In this document: positions 6,505 to 12,773 of the stretch, piece by piece
How the letters are laid out: each line of letters opens with the position of its first letter
Position numbering within the stretch: the first letter of the stretch is position 1
Source of the DNA: Burkholderiales bacterium
Lineage (GTDB): Bacteria > Pseudomonadota > Gammaproteobacteria > Burkholderiales > Casimicrobiaceae
NCBI GenBank assembly: GCA_031283405.1
Contig: JAITBX010000003.1
Coordinates: forward strand, 1-12,888
DNA length: 12,888 bases
Direction: 5' to 3'
Position numbers and translations under genes: made by a program
Notes under the pieces: generated by a model
What the model was told of the DNA's origin: nothing
What the model saw: the letters and a program-made list of their open reading frames with translations, nothing else
Databases searched by the model: none

Positions 6505-6571
6505 TCCAGAAGCGGACTGGTGTATCTCGTGGAGTGGTGTCTCGTTGAGGCGGAATCCGCTCTGGATTTTT
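6505..6571. terminator. Long imperfect hairpin between trxA and rho
   Basis: TCCAGAAGCGGA (6505-6516) pairs with TCCGCTCTGGA (6556-6566), with one bulged A and a loop of about 39 bases. On the plus strand, five T follow at once (6567-6571). On the minus strand, which carries the genes, TTTTTATT follows about 10 bases after the stem. The loop contains the near-direct repeat TGGTGTATCTCGT / TGGTGTCTCGT. It may end or attenuate trxA transcripts or shape the rho leader. Confidence 0.35.
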
Positions 6572-6628
6572 GATGGCGCTCGGCATTTTTTACGATTGCG
6601 CCGCCAATAGGACAGAACGTTAACGGTT

Positions 6629-6943
6629 CTAAAGGAGGCTGTCAAGAAAAGATTTGAGTTGACCTCGCGGCAAAGCGCCCATTTTTTGCCCGACGATCTT
6701 TCCATCGCGGAACACGATCAGGGTCGGCATGGCGCGGATACCGCAACGCTGCGCTGATTCGGGGTTAGCGTCAACATCGACTTTGACAAAATCCATCTGC
6801 TCGGCGTATTCCTCGGCCAGACTTTCCAGCGTCGGCGCCAGCATTTTGCAGGGACCGCACCACTGCGCCCAAAAATCGACCAGAACCGGACGCGGCGCAT
6901 TCAATACGTCCTGCTCGAAACTGCTGTCTGTCACTTCCTTCAT
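6629..6943 (-). CDS. trxA: Thioredoxin 1
   Basis: This small cytoplasmic dithiol reductant serves ribonucleotide reductase, PAPS reductase and, in intact systems, DsbD. The 104-residue protein has the full thioredoxin fold: VLVDFWAQWCGPCKMLAP with the WCGPC active site at residues 28-32, VDVDANPESAQRCGIRAMPTLIVF with the cis-Pro of MPT, and a C-terminal GALPRGQLKSFLDSLL. An extra Cys appears in RCGIRAMPT, where Tyr or Phe is more usual. CAGGAGC lies 7-8 bases before the ATG. It is divergent from fdxA and precedes rho. Confidence 0.98.
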   Translation of the reverse strand: MKEVTDSSFEQDVLNAPRPVLVDFWAQWCGPCKMLAPTLESLAEEYAEQMDFVKVDVDANPESAQRCGIRAMPTLIVFRDGKIVGQKMGALPRGQLKSFLDSLL

Positions 6944-7007
6944 TTATCGCTCCTGTTGTTCAATTGTTGCCGGTTACGTCGCGCCAACGAATATTTTGCC
7001 GCCGTTT

Positions 7008-7016
7008 TGCTAGAAT
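7008..7016 (+). promoter_or_regulatory. Extended -10 promoter for fdxA
   Basis: TGCTAGAAT at 7008-7016 fits the extended -10 pattern TGnTAnAAT. It lies 37 bases before the fdxA ATG in the 110-base gap shared with the divergent trxA. No convincing -35 hexamer is present at the usual spacing. Confidence 0.45.
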
Positions 7017-7053
7017 GATCCACTTTCAACCCGCCAACGGCAGAATCTTCATC

Positions 7054-7377
7054 ATGACCTACGTAGTTACCGAAAATTGTATTCGCTGCAAATACACCGA
7101 CTGTGTCGATCCCTGCCCCGTGGACGCCTTCCGCGAAGGCCCCAACTTTCTGGTGATCGATCCCGATGAATGCATTGATTGTACCTTATGCGTTTCCGAG
7201 TGTCCCGTGGAAGCCATTTTCGCCGAGGACGACTTGCCGACCGACCAAGTGGGCTTTACCGCCATCAACGCCGAGCTTTCCAAAGTCTGGCCGGTCATCA
7301 TCGAGCGCAAAGCGGCGCTGCCCGATGCCGAAGAATGGAGAAGCGTGCCGGACAAGCGCGAACATCTGGAAAAATAA
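7054..7377 (+). CDS. fdxA: Seven-iron ferredoxin [3Fe-4S][4Fe-4S]
   Basis: The 107-residue protein closely follows Azotobacter ferredoxin I. It is an electron carrier of the cytoplasm whose partner cannot be told from context. The first motif, NCIRCKYTDCVDPCPVDAF, has C9, C12, C17 and C21; the second, ECIDCTLCVSECP, has C40, C43, C46 and C50. By comparison with the Azotobacter protein, C9, C17 and C50 hold the 3Fe cluster, C21, C40, C43 and C46 the 4Fe cluster, and C12 is free. The C-terminal extension (NAELSKVWPVI..KAALPDAEEW) is also of the FdxA type. The start at 7054 fits the family; the frame upstream to 6964 is not conserved in kind. Confidence 0.97.
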   Translation: MTYVVTENCIRCKYTDCVDPCPVDAFREGPNFLVIDPDECIDCTLCVSECPVEAIFAEDDLPTDQVGFTAINAELSKVWPVIIERKAALPDAEEWRSVPDKREHLEK

Positions 7378-7401
7378 CGCCTTTTGAGTGGTTGCTGATG
7401 G

Positions 7402-7478
7402 TGGCGCGCCCGACAGGAGTCGAACCTGTGACCCTTGGCTTCGGAAACCAATACTCTATCCAACTGAGCTACGGGCGC
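7402..7478 (-). tRNA. tRNA-Arg (anticodon CCG)
   Basis: The 77-base gene folds as a full cloverleaf. The acceptor stem is GCGCCCG/CGGGCGC with discriminator G and an encoded CCA. The D arm is GTAGCTCAGTTGGATAGAG, the anticodon stem TTGGT/GCCAA with loop TTCCGAA, and the T arm ACAGG-TTCGACT-CCTGT. The anticodon CCG (7444-7442) reads the Arg codon CGG. It is convergent with fdxA, with 24 bases between. Confidence 0.97.
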
Positions 7479-7515
7479 GGGGATTCCTCAAAAAGGCGTC
7501 AACCGCAGGAACGCG

Positions 7516-7544
7516 ATTATAGCCAGAATGGCATGCGGCGTCCA
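7516..7544 (-). promoter_or_regulatory. Promoter of tRNA-Arg
   Basis: On the minus strand, TGGACG (7544-7539) is followed after 17 bases by a consensus TATAAT (7521-7516). The next bases are CGCG, a GC-rich discriminator as found at growth-rate and ppGpp-controlled stable-RNA promoters. The mature tRNA starts 37 bases further on. Confidence 0.7.
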
Positions 7545-7622
7545 ATCAGGCGGCGCTCTTGCCAAAGACGCTTGCTTCCCGCTTGCCCCGAACGGCTTTT
7601 TTCTTCTTTCTGCCGCTGAACC

Positions 7623-8465
7623 ATGTCGTCATACGTTATCGGAGACATTCAAGGTTGCCACAGCGAGCTGTGCCGCCTTCTCGACATGATCGGTTTTTCG
7701 CCGAAGCGTGACCGTTTGTGGTGCGCCGGCGATCTGGTCAATCGCGGCCCGGCCTCGGCGCATGTGTTGCGCGAACTGATGGCGCTCGGCGATTCCGCGC
7801 AATCGGTGCTCGGCAATCACGATTTTCACTTGCTGCTTGCCGCTGCCGGTTTTCAGGAAACCAAAAGCGATGACCGCCTCGATGATGTGCTGCTGGCCAA
7901 AGACCGCGACGCCATGATCGACTGGCTGCGTCGCCGTCCGCTGGCTGTTCGCTTCAATGAGGGTTTCGACGATTACCTTCTCGTCCACGCCGGCGTGATT
8001 CCCGAATGGAACGCCGACGACGTGATGCAACGCGCGCGCGAAGTCGAAACCGTTTTGCACAGCGATGACCGCGATACTGTTTTGCATTTTCTGCAACACC
8101 TCTACGGCAACACGCCGGCGCGATGGAACGAACACTTGCGCGGGCAGGAACGCTTGCGCGCCATCGTCAACAACTGCACGCGCCTGCGTTTTTGCGCCGA
8201 AGACGGGACGATGAATTTTTCGGAGAAAGGTTCTCGTGATGAACTGCCGCCCGGCATGCGCCCCTGGTTCGAGTTTGAATCGCGTCGCACACGGAACGTC
8301 ACCGTGCTGTGCGGGCATTGGTCGATGCTCGGCCTGTCGCTGATGCCCCGCGTGCTGGCGCTCGATTCCGGTTGCTTGTGGGGCGGCACGCTGACCGCAG
8401 TGCGGCTGGAAGATCGGCGCGTGTTTCAAGCGCCGAGTGAACAGAAGTTGTTTCAGTCTTCGTAG
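7623..8465 (+). CDS. apaH: Bis(5'-nucleosyl)-tetraphosphatase (symmetrical) ApaH
   Basis: ApaH hydrolyses Ap4A to two ADP and can also remove Np4 caps from RNA in bacteria. The 280-residue protein has the calcineurin-like phosphoesterase motifs in order: GDIQGCHSE (7-15), GDLVNRGP (36-43), GNHDFHL (64-70), VHAGVIPEW (121-129) and CGHWSMLGL (about 233-241). These supply the metal ligands. The family-specific YGNTPARW follows the HAG motif. Length matches E. coli ApaH. The ATG at 7623 begins SSYVIGDIQG, the conserved first strand, though no Shine-Dalgarno precedes it. Confidence 0.98.
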   Translation: MSSYVIGDIQGCHSELCRLLDMIGFSPKRDRLWCAGDLVNRGPASAHVLRELMALGDSAQSVLGNHDFHLLLAAAGFQETKSDDRLDDVLLAKDRDAMIDWLRRRPLAVRFNEGFDDYLLVHAGVIPEWNADDVMQRAREVETVLHSDDRDTVLHFLQHLYGNTPARWNEHLRGQERLRAIVNNCTRLRFCAEDGTMNFSEKGSRDELPPGMRPWFEFESRRTRNVTVLCGHWSMLGLSLMPRVLALDSGCLWGGTLTAVRLEDRRVFQAPSEQKLFQSS

Positions 8466-8492
8466 AATGCATTCCACCGTCCGCTTGTGGCA

Positions 8493-8513
8493 GGGCGGGT
8501 TTGAAACCCGCCC
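8493..8513. repeat. Perfect 21-base inverted repeat between apaH and the kinase gene
   Basis: Arms GGGCGGGTTT and AAACCCGCCC (10 bases each) flank a single G. It lies between the convergent ends of apaH and the kinase gene. It may serve as a bidirectional transcription end, though no T-run adjoins it. Similar GC-rich palindromes are common dispersed intergenic repeats. Confidence 0.6.
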
Positions 8514-8520
8514 CAGCGAA

Positions 8521-9483
8521 TCAAAACTTCAACGTCTCTCCAAACGCTTCCTGATACCGCCGCGCGACATCGTCGCGGGTGACGGCATGGTTCTGCGGCC
8601 CCGGAGAAGCAATCTTGATCGCGCCGAGAATCGCTGCCAACCTACCGGTCGTACGCCAATCCCAACCGTGCGCGATGCCGTAGAGCAAACCGGCGCGGTA
8701 AGCGTCGCCGCAACCTGTAGGATCAACCACGGCGTCGGGCGTCACCGCCGGAATCGGCAACGCGCCTTCGGCGGTGATGATGTGCGAACCTTCTGCGCCG
8801 TGTGTGATGATCAATGCGCACACTTGTTGTGCGATTTTGTCGGTCGAAAGCGCGGTGCGCTCGCTCAACAAGCGCGCTTCGTAATCGTTCAGCGCTACGA
8901 TGTCGGCGAGCGCGATCATCTCGATCAATTCTTCGCTGGAGAAAAGCGTCATCGCCTGGCCGGGGTCGAACACGAAAGGAATCTTGGCGGCGTGAAATTG
9001 CCGCGCGTGTTGCAACATCCCTTCGCGTCCGTCGGGCGCAACCAGCCCCAGCGCGATATTTTTCACGTCGCCCACCTTGACGCGATACGATTCCGCCATG
9101 GCGCCCGGATGAAACGCGGTGATTTGATTGTCGTCCATGTCAGTCATGATCGTCGCTTGTGCGGTGTAAGCGCCCTCGATCAGCATCACGCCGTCGCAAG
9201 CGATTTTCTGCGTCGCCAGCCGCACTTCGTAAGGTCGCCCGTCTTCGGCGCCCAGCGTCGCCATTACCACCGGCGAACCGCCTAACTTTTTCAACGAGTA
9301 CGCGATATTGCCGGCGCAGCCGCCCCACTCGCGGCGCATGCTGTTGACGGTGAACGATACCGACAGCCGTTCCATCTGATCGGGCAACAAGTGCCGCGAA
9401 AAGCGATCAGGATAAACGGCGATGATGTCGTAAGCGAGAGAGCCGCAAATCAGAACTCGCGGCGAAGCCGGTGTTGAAGTCAT
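8521..9483 (-). CDS. PfkB/ribokinase family kinase (adenosine kinase-like)
   Basis: The 320-residue protein belongs to the ribokinase superfamily. It starts with the first strand VLICGSLAYDII, then FSRHLLPDQMERLSVSF and the sugar-binding signature REWGGCAGNIAYSLKKLGG (51-69). The C-terminal ATP and anion-hole signature is DPTGCGDAYRAGLLYG (254-269), with D260 the likely catalytic base. The N-terminal signature and DDNQITAFHPGAM resemble a proteobacterial subgroup often annotated as adenosine kinase or unspecified carbohydrate kinase. The substrate is therefore inferred only as a nucleoside or sugar. It lies 76 bases downstream of the response regulator on the same strand and could share its transcript. 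Confidence 0.9.
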   Translation of the reverse strand: MTSTPASPRVLICGSLAYDIIAVYPDRFSRHLLPDQMERLSVSFTVNSMRREWGGCAGNIAYSLKKLGGSPVVMATLGAEDGRPYEVRLATQKIACDGVMLIEGAYTAQATIMTDMDDNQITAFHPGAMAESYRVKVGDVKNIALGLVAPDGREGMLQHARQFHAAKIPFVFDPGQAMTLFSSEELIEMIALADIVALNDYEARLLSERTALSTDKIAQQVCALIITHGAEGSHIITAEGALPIPAVTPDAVVDPTGCGDAYRAGLLYGIAHGWDWRTTGRLAAILGAIKIASPGPQNHAVTRDDVARRYQEAFGETLKF

Positions 9484-9559
9484 GGCGTGTTCAAAAAAAG
9501 AAAAGATGCGGCATGATAAGCGACAATGCGTTTTTGCGCCATGATTTATTTTTCATCGC

Positions 9560-10378
9560 TTACTTCACATTTTTCAACATCGTTTGCAAAGCGCCGCGCT
9601 GGCGGCGCGAGACGGGCAACAATTCCGGCACGTCCTGCAACTCGACTTTCCAGCCTTCGTCTTCGTGGTCGCCGTCAGCGTCGGCAGCGTCGGCGCCATG
9701 TTTGTCGGCGACGATGCGCATCAAACTTTTGATGGCCCGTTTTGCCACCAGATAACTGCGGTGAATGCGAACGAAGTCGGGGGCAAATTCCTGTTCCAGT
9801 TTGATCAGCGATTCTTCGAGGATGAATTCACGCTCGCGCGTTTTGATCGTCACATATTTCAATTCGGCCTTGAAGTAAATCACTTCGTCGATCGGCACCA
9901 GCTCGATTCGTGTGCGTCCGACCACCGGCAGGAAGCGTCGCGCTCCTGTTGACAGCTCCGCAAGCTGCGTTTCCGAAATCGGCTCCAGCGCCGGAACTTT
10001 TCGCAGCGCTATCAACAAACGATCGATGCGCACCGGCTTCATCAGATAATCGACGGCGTTCAATTCAAACGCTCGCACAGCATATTCGTTGAACGCAGTC
10101 ACAAAAATCACACGCGGCGGCTGCTTCATTCTGAGCAGATGTTGCGCCAACTCGATGCCGTTCATGTCGGGCATCTGGATGTCGGTCAGCAGCAAATCAA
10201 CTTCGGAAATCTGCGCCCAATGCAGCGCCTCGCGGCCATTTTCAACTTCGCCGACGACGGTCAGCGGCAACGCCTGTTTGCAATCGTCGAGCAAATCGCG
10301 CAGACGGCGACGGGCGGGCGCTTCATCATCGACCACCAGAATTTTGAGCGGTCTGTCGGTTTTCGTTTCAGTGTTCAT
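9560..10378 (-). CDS. LytTR-family response regulator (AlgR-like)
   Basis: The 272-residue DNA-binding response regulator has a receiver domain at 12-128 (ILVVDDEAPARRRL, phosphoacceptor D66 in LLLTDIQMPDMNG, VTAFNEYAVRAF, K114 in MKPVR). A LytTR domain follows from about 148 (GARRFLPVVGRTRIELVPID, YFKAELKYVTIKTR, FVRIHRSYLVA). The final LytTR strands are split by an acidic, His-containing stretch at about 224-242 (ADKHGADAADADGDHEDEG), absent from the AlgR proteins I know. The end (LLPVSRRQ) is AlgR-like. Its start overlaps the kinase stop in an ATGA, so the pair is translationally coupled. Target genes are unknown. Confidence 0.93.
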   Translation of the reverse strand: MNTETKTDRPLKILVVDDEAPARRRLRDLLDDCKQALPLTVVGEVENGREALHWAQISEVDLLLTDIQMPDMNGIELAQHLLRMKQPPRVIFVTAFNEYAVRAFELNAVDYLMKPVRIDRLLIALRKVPALEPISETQLAELSTGARRFLPVVGRTRIELVPIDEVIYFKAELKYVTIKTREREFILEESLIKLEQEFAPDFVRIHRSYLVAKRAIKSLMRIVADKHGADAADADGDHEDEGWKVELQDVPELLPVSRRQRGALQTMLKNVK

Positions 10379-11463
10379 GGCTTGTGATTCCCCGATGAAT
10401 TTTTGTCGCTGTTCTTGGCATCGCCCCCAGCGCGCGGCTCTTGGCGCGTTGATGGCGGCGATGCTTTGCGCCGATACGGCATTCGGATATGGACTTCATA
10501 CTCTTCGTCGTTGATGATTTTGGAGGACATGCCCGCTTCGGCATCGAAATGCAGCGCCAGCCGCGCCCGCACATTGGCGACGGCGATGCGATTGCCGCGA
10601 TGGTGGCGCTCATTGCCGGGGCGGTAAGGATTGCGCAGGATGGCGTGCACTTCATCGCGCGTCGAAAAAATATTGATCGAGATCGTGCCGCCGGCGCTCG
10701 CCGTTTCGACGCCGTGATGAATCGCGTTCTCCAGTAGCGGTTGCAACACCAGCGGCGGCACCATCGCGTCGGCGGGCATGCTCTTGATGTTCCAGTCAAC
10801 TTCGAGGCGCGATCCCAGCCGCAATTTTTCCAGCCCCAGATATTGACGGCACAATTCGACTTCATCTCCCAGCGGCGTCAGATCGCGGTTGTCGCGCATC
10901 AACACGCGGAAAAGATCGGCCATGTCTTGCAGCGCCGCTTCTGCCTGACGAGGATCGTGGCGCACGATCGACATCACCGCGTTGAGGCTGTTGAACAAAA
11001 AGTGCGGACGAATCCGCGCTTGCAATGCTTGCAAGCGGGCTTCGATCACCACCGGCGACAGCATCCGGTTACGCATATGAAAATAATACAGCAGCCCCGC
11101 TTGCGCCAGTACGCCCCAGAACAACATCCACACGATGTCCGGCCAGAGCGAGGAGCGCAACAAAACAGTGATAATGATCGCACAGAAAAAAGTGATCGCC
11201 GTCACCACCGCCACGCCGCGCCAGTACGGCAATTTGGCGAGCCAGGGGTCGCACAACCATAGCAGCGTCAGTTCCAGAATCAGAAACGGCTCGACATGCC
11301 CTGCCAACTCGACCGCTGCCTGCGGCTGATCGTGCGCCGTGCCGTAGCGCGCCAGAATCGCCAGCGCCAAACCGAGATTGACGGCCAGGATCGTCCGCAG
11401 CACAACGCCCAGATTGCGCCAGTTCGGCATCAGTGGGGAAATTTCATTGTGCTTTGTGCTCAT
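10375..11463 (-). CDS. LytS/AlgZ-type sensor histidine kinase
   Basis: This membrane sensor kinase is the partner of the downstream LytTR regulator. Four hydrophobic segments occupy roughly residues 20-39, 59-75, 82-103 and 108-130, counting from the ATG at 11463. The His_kinase motif is QARIRPHFLFNSLNAVMSIV with H154 as the phosphorylation candidate. The ATP-binding part has the N box PLLENAIHHGVE (about 242-253). The usual DNG/GxGxG box is replaced by RNPYRPGNERHHRGNRIAVAN, as in AlgZ/FimS-type proteins. The C-terminal 30 residues are basic and disordered-looking. From 11463 the protein has 362 residues; a GTG at 11511 would give 378. Neither start has a good ribosome site. Confidence 0.92.
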   Translation of the reverse strand: MSTKHNEISPLMPNWRNLGVVLRTILAVNLGLALAILARYGTAHDQPQAAVELAGHVEPFLILELTLLWLCDPWLAKLPYWRGVAVVTAITFFCAIIITVLLRSSLWPDIVWMLFWGVLAQAGLLYYFHMRNRMLSPVVIEARLQALQARIRPHFLFNSLNAVMSIVRHDPRQAEAALQDMADLFRVLMRDNRDLTPLGDEVELCRQYLGLEKLRLGSRLEVDWNIKSMPADAMVPPLVLQPLLENAIHHGVETASAGGTISINIFSTRDEVHAILRNPYRPGNERHHRGNRIAVANVRARLALHFDAEAGMSSKIINDEEYEVHIRMPYRRKASPPSTRQEPRAGGDAKNSDKNSSGNHKP

Positions 11464-11486
11464 CGGCTTTGATTCATTTGGCAAAG

Positions 11487-11508
11487 ACCTCACAACGGGT
11501 GAGGTTGT
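11487..11508. promoter_or_regulatory. Two overlapping inverted repeats upstream of the kinase start
   Basis: ACCTCAC (11487-11493) pairs with GTGAGGT (11499-11505), and ACAAC (11492-11496) pairs with GTTGT (11504-11508). The two hairpins share bases and exclude each other. They lie 24-45 bases before the ATG at 11463, or inside the first codons if GTG 11511 is used. They could be an operator or a leader switch. Confidence 0.3.
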
Positions 11509-11587
11509 CACAGTTTGCCGCCATTGTCTCTAATGGCAAGGCGCTGCGCAAGTATGGCCGATTAACGGTTCTGTTCGAGCAAAATCA

Positions 11588-11596
11588 TGGTATAAG
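11588..11596 (+). promoter_or_regulatory. Extended -10 promoter of the hydrolase gene
   Basis: TGGTATAAG (11588-11596) fits the extended -10 pattern. It lies 73 bases before the TTG start at 11669, and a weak TTCTGT is found at -35 distance (11569-11574, 16-base spacer). Further up, GCCATT (11519-11524) and AATGGC (11531-11536) form an inverted repeat that may be an operator. Confidence 0.4.
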
Positions 11597-11668
11597 ATGC
11601 GCGGATGGAGAAATAGTGCATTCAAGGAAAAATGCGCCCTATGTGCAACCCTACTTGAGGAGACAATC

Positions 11669-12619
11669 TTGATTCTGATTGACAACTACGGCAGCGGCAT
11701 CCATGCGTTTGACGCGCAATACGAACGGCCACTGCGCGTCGCCATTCATTTGGTCATCGACAACGGTCGCGTCGCCATCATCGACGCCGCGCATAACGCT
11801 TCGACGCCGCTCACTTTGGGCGCCTTGGCGCAACTCGGCTTCAAGCCGGAAGATGTCGATTACGTTTGCCTGACCCATGTTCACCTCGACCACGCCGGCG
11901 GCGCGGGTGTTCTCATGCGCGAATGCCGCAACGCCAAATTGGTCGTTCACCCGCGCGGCGCGCGCCACATGGCTGACCCGAGTCAGTTGATGGCGGGCGT
12001 CAAAGCTGTCTATGGTAATGAAGAAGCCGAACGGCGTTACGGCGAACTGATCCCTGTTCCTGAAGAGCGGATCATCGCCGCCGCTGACGAAACATCGCTC
12101 AAACTGGGCAACCGCGAATTGCTTTGCCTCGATACGCCGGGGCACGCGCGTCACCACCTCTGTTTTTACGACGCCACTGCCAACACCGTGTTCACTGGCG
12201 ACGTTTTCGGCGTGTCTTACCGTGAGCTCGATATCGACGGGCAGCAATCCGTTCTTGTCACCTCCAGTCCGGTGCAGTTCGAGCCGCAAGCCATGCGCGA
12301 TTCGATCCGCCGCATCCTTGCGCTTCAGCCCGAAGTGCTTTACCTGACGCATTTTTCGCAACTGCGCGAGCCGGTAGCGCGCGGCGATGATTTGCTTCGC
12401 CAGATCGACGCTTACGTTGCCATTGCCGAGAAGGCCGGCGCTGACGACGGCGGGCGTTGTCAGAGAATCACCGACGGGCTATGGCAATTCTTTGATGAGG
12501 AAGCGCAACGCCGAGGCTGGACTTTGCCCCGCGAAGAAAGGCGCGCGCTGCTGGCGCTGGATGCCGATTTGAATTCACAGGGGCTGGATGTCTGGCTGAA
12601 ATCGCGCGCGAAGGCGTGA
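11669..12619 (+). CDS. Metallo-beta-lactamase-fold hydrolase
   Basis: The product has 316 residues. The metal-binding motif is THVHLDHAGG (69-78: H70, H72, D74, H75), followed by H159 in DTPGHARHH, D178 in FTGDVFG and H228 in LTHFS. The full set of two-metal ligands is thus present. The substrate is unknown; possibilities within the superfamily include thioester or lactone hydrolysis. The C-terminal 85 residues form a helical extension (ITDGLWQFFDEEAQRRGW, LNSQGLDVWLKSRAKA). The TTG start at 11669 is preferred over the ATG at 11597: GAGGAGA (11657-11663) lies 5 bases upstream, the conserved-looking ILIDNYGSGIHAFD begins there, and the ATG lies just after the probable -10 element. Confidence 0.9.
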   Translation: MILIDNYGSGIHAFDAQYERPLRVAIHLVIDNGRVAIIDAAHNASTPLTLGALAQLGFKPEDVDYVCLTHVHLDHAGGAGVLMRECRNAKLVVHPRGARHMADPSQLMAGVKAVYGNEEAERRYGELIPVPEERIIAAADETSLKLGNRELLCLDTPGHARHHLCFYDATANTVFTGDVFGVSYRELDIDGQQSVLVTSSPVQFEPQAMRDSIRRILALQPEVLYLTHFSQLREPVARGDDLLRQIDAYVAIAEKAGADDGGRCQRITDGLWQFFDEEAQRRGWTLPREERRALLALDADLNSQGLDVWLKSRAKA

Positions 12620-12709
12620 GTATCAGGGATCAGGATGTAGGGGCGATCTGTGATCGCCCGCAACAACAATGGGCGGCCGAGGATGGTCGCCCATTGTTCT
12701 CTCTGATAC
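12620..12709. repeat. Intergenic nested inverted-repeat element (three-way-junction layout)
   Basis: Outer arms GTATCAG (12620-12626) and CTGATAC (12703-12709) enclose two hairpins. The first is GGGCGATC-TGT-GATCGCCC (12641-12659). The second has 11 perfect base pairs, AACAATGGGCG (12665-12675) with CGCCCATTGTT (12688-12698), and gains three more with one G-T pair. The element begins directly after the hydrolase TGA. It may end transcription, but no T-run follows. The layout resembles the element at 4973-5048, though the sequences differ. Confidence 0.7.
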
Positions 12710-12731
12710 GCTGGGTTTTGTTTCGCCTGTC

Positions 12732-12740
12732 TGTTAAAAT
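12732..12740 (+). promoter_or_regulatory. Extended -10 promoter of the serC-like gene
   Basis: TGTTAAAAT (12732-12740) fits the extended -10 pattern TGnTAnAAT, 33 bases before the ATG at 12774. No clear -35 element is seen. Confidence 0.45.
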
Positions 12741-12773
12741 GCTCGCCTTATTTCCACTTCACGCGAGACGCGC

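Noticed and set aside
7629..8477. Minus-strand open frame (282 codons) opposite apaH
   Set aside because: It covers apaH almost exactly in antisense, and the translation shows no recognisable motif. ApaH has all its catalytic motifs.
8437..9285. Plus-strand open frame (282 codons) opposite the PfkB kinase
   Set aside because: It is an antisense shadow. The kinase signatures on the minus strand are clear.
10375..11463. Histidine kinase possibly inactive because the DNG/GxGxG box is missing
   Set aside because: The replacement (RNPYRPGN..GNRIAVAN) is typical of AlgZ/FimS-type kinases, and the His and N boxes are intact. It is a subfamily trait rather than decay.
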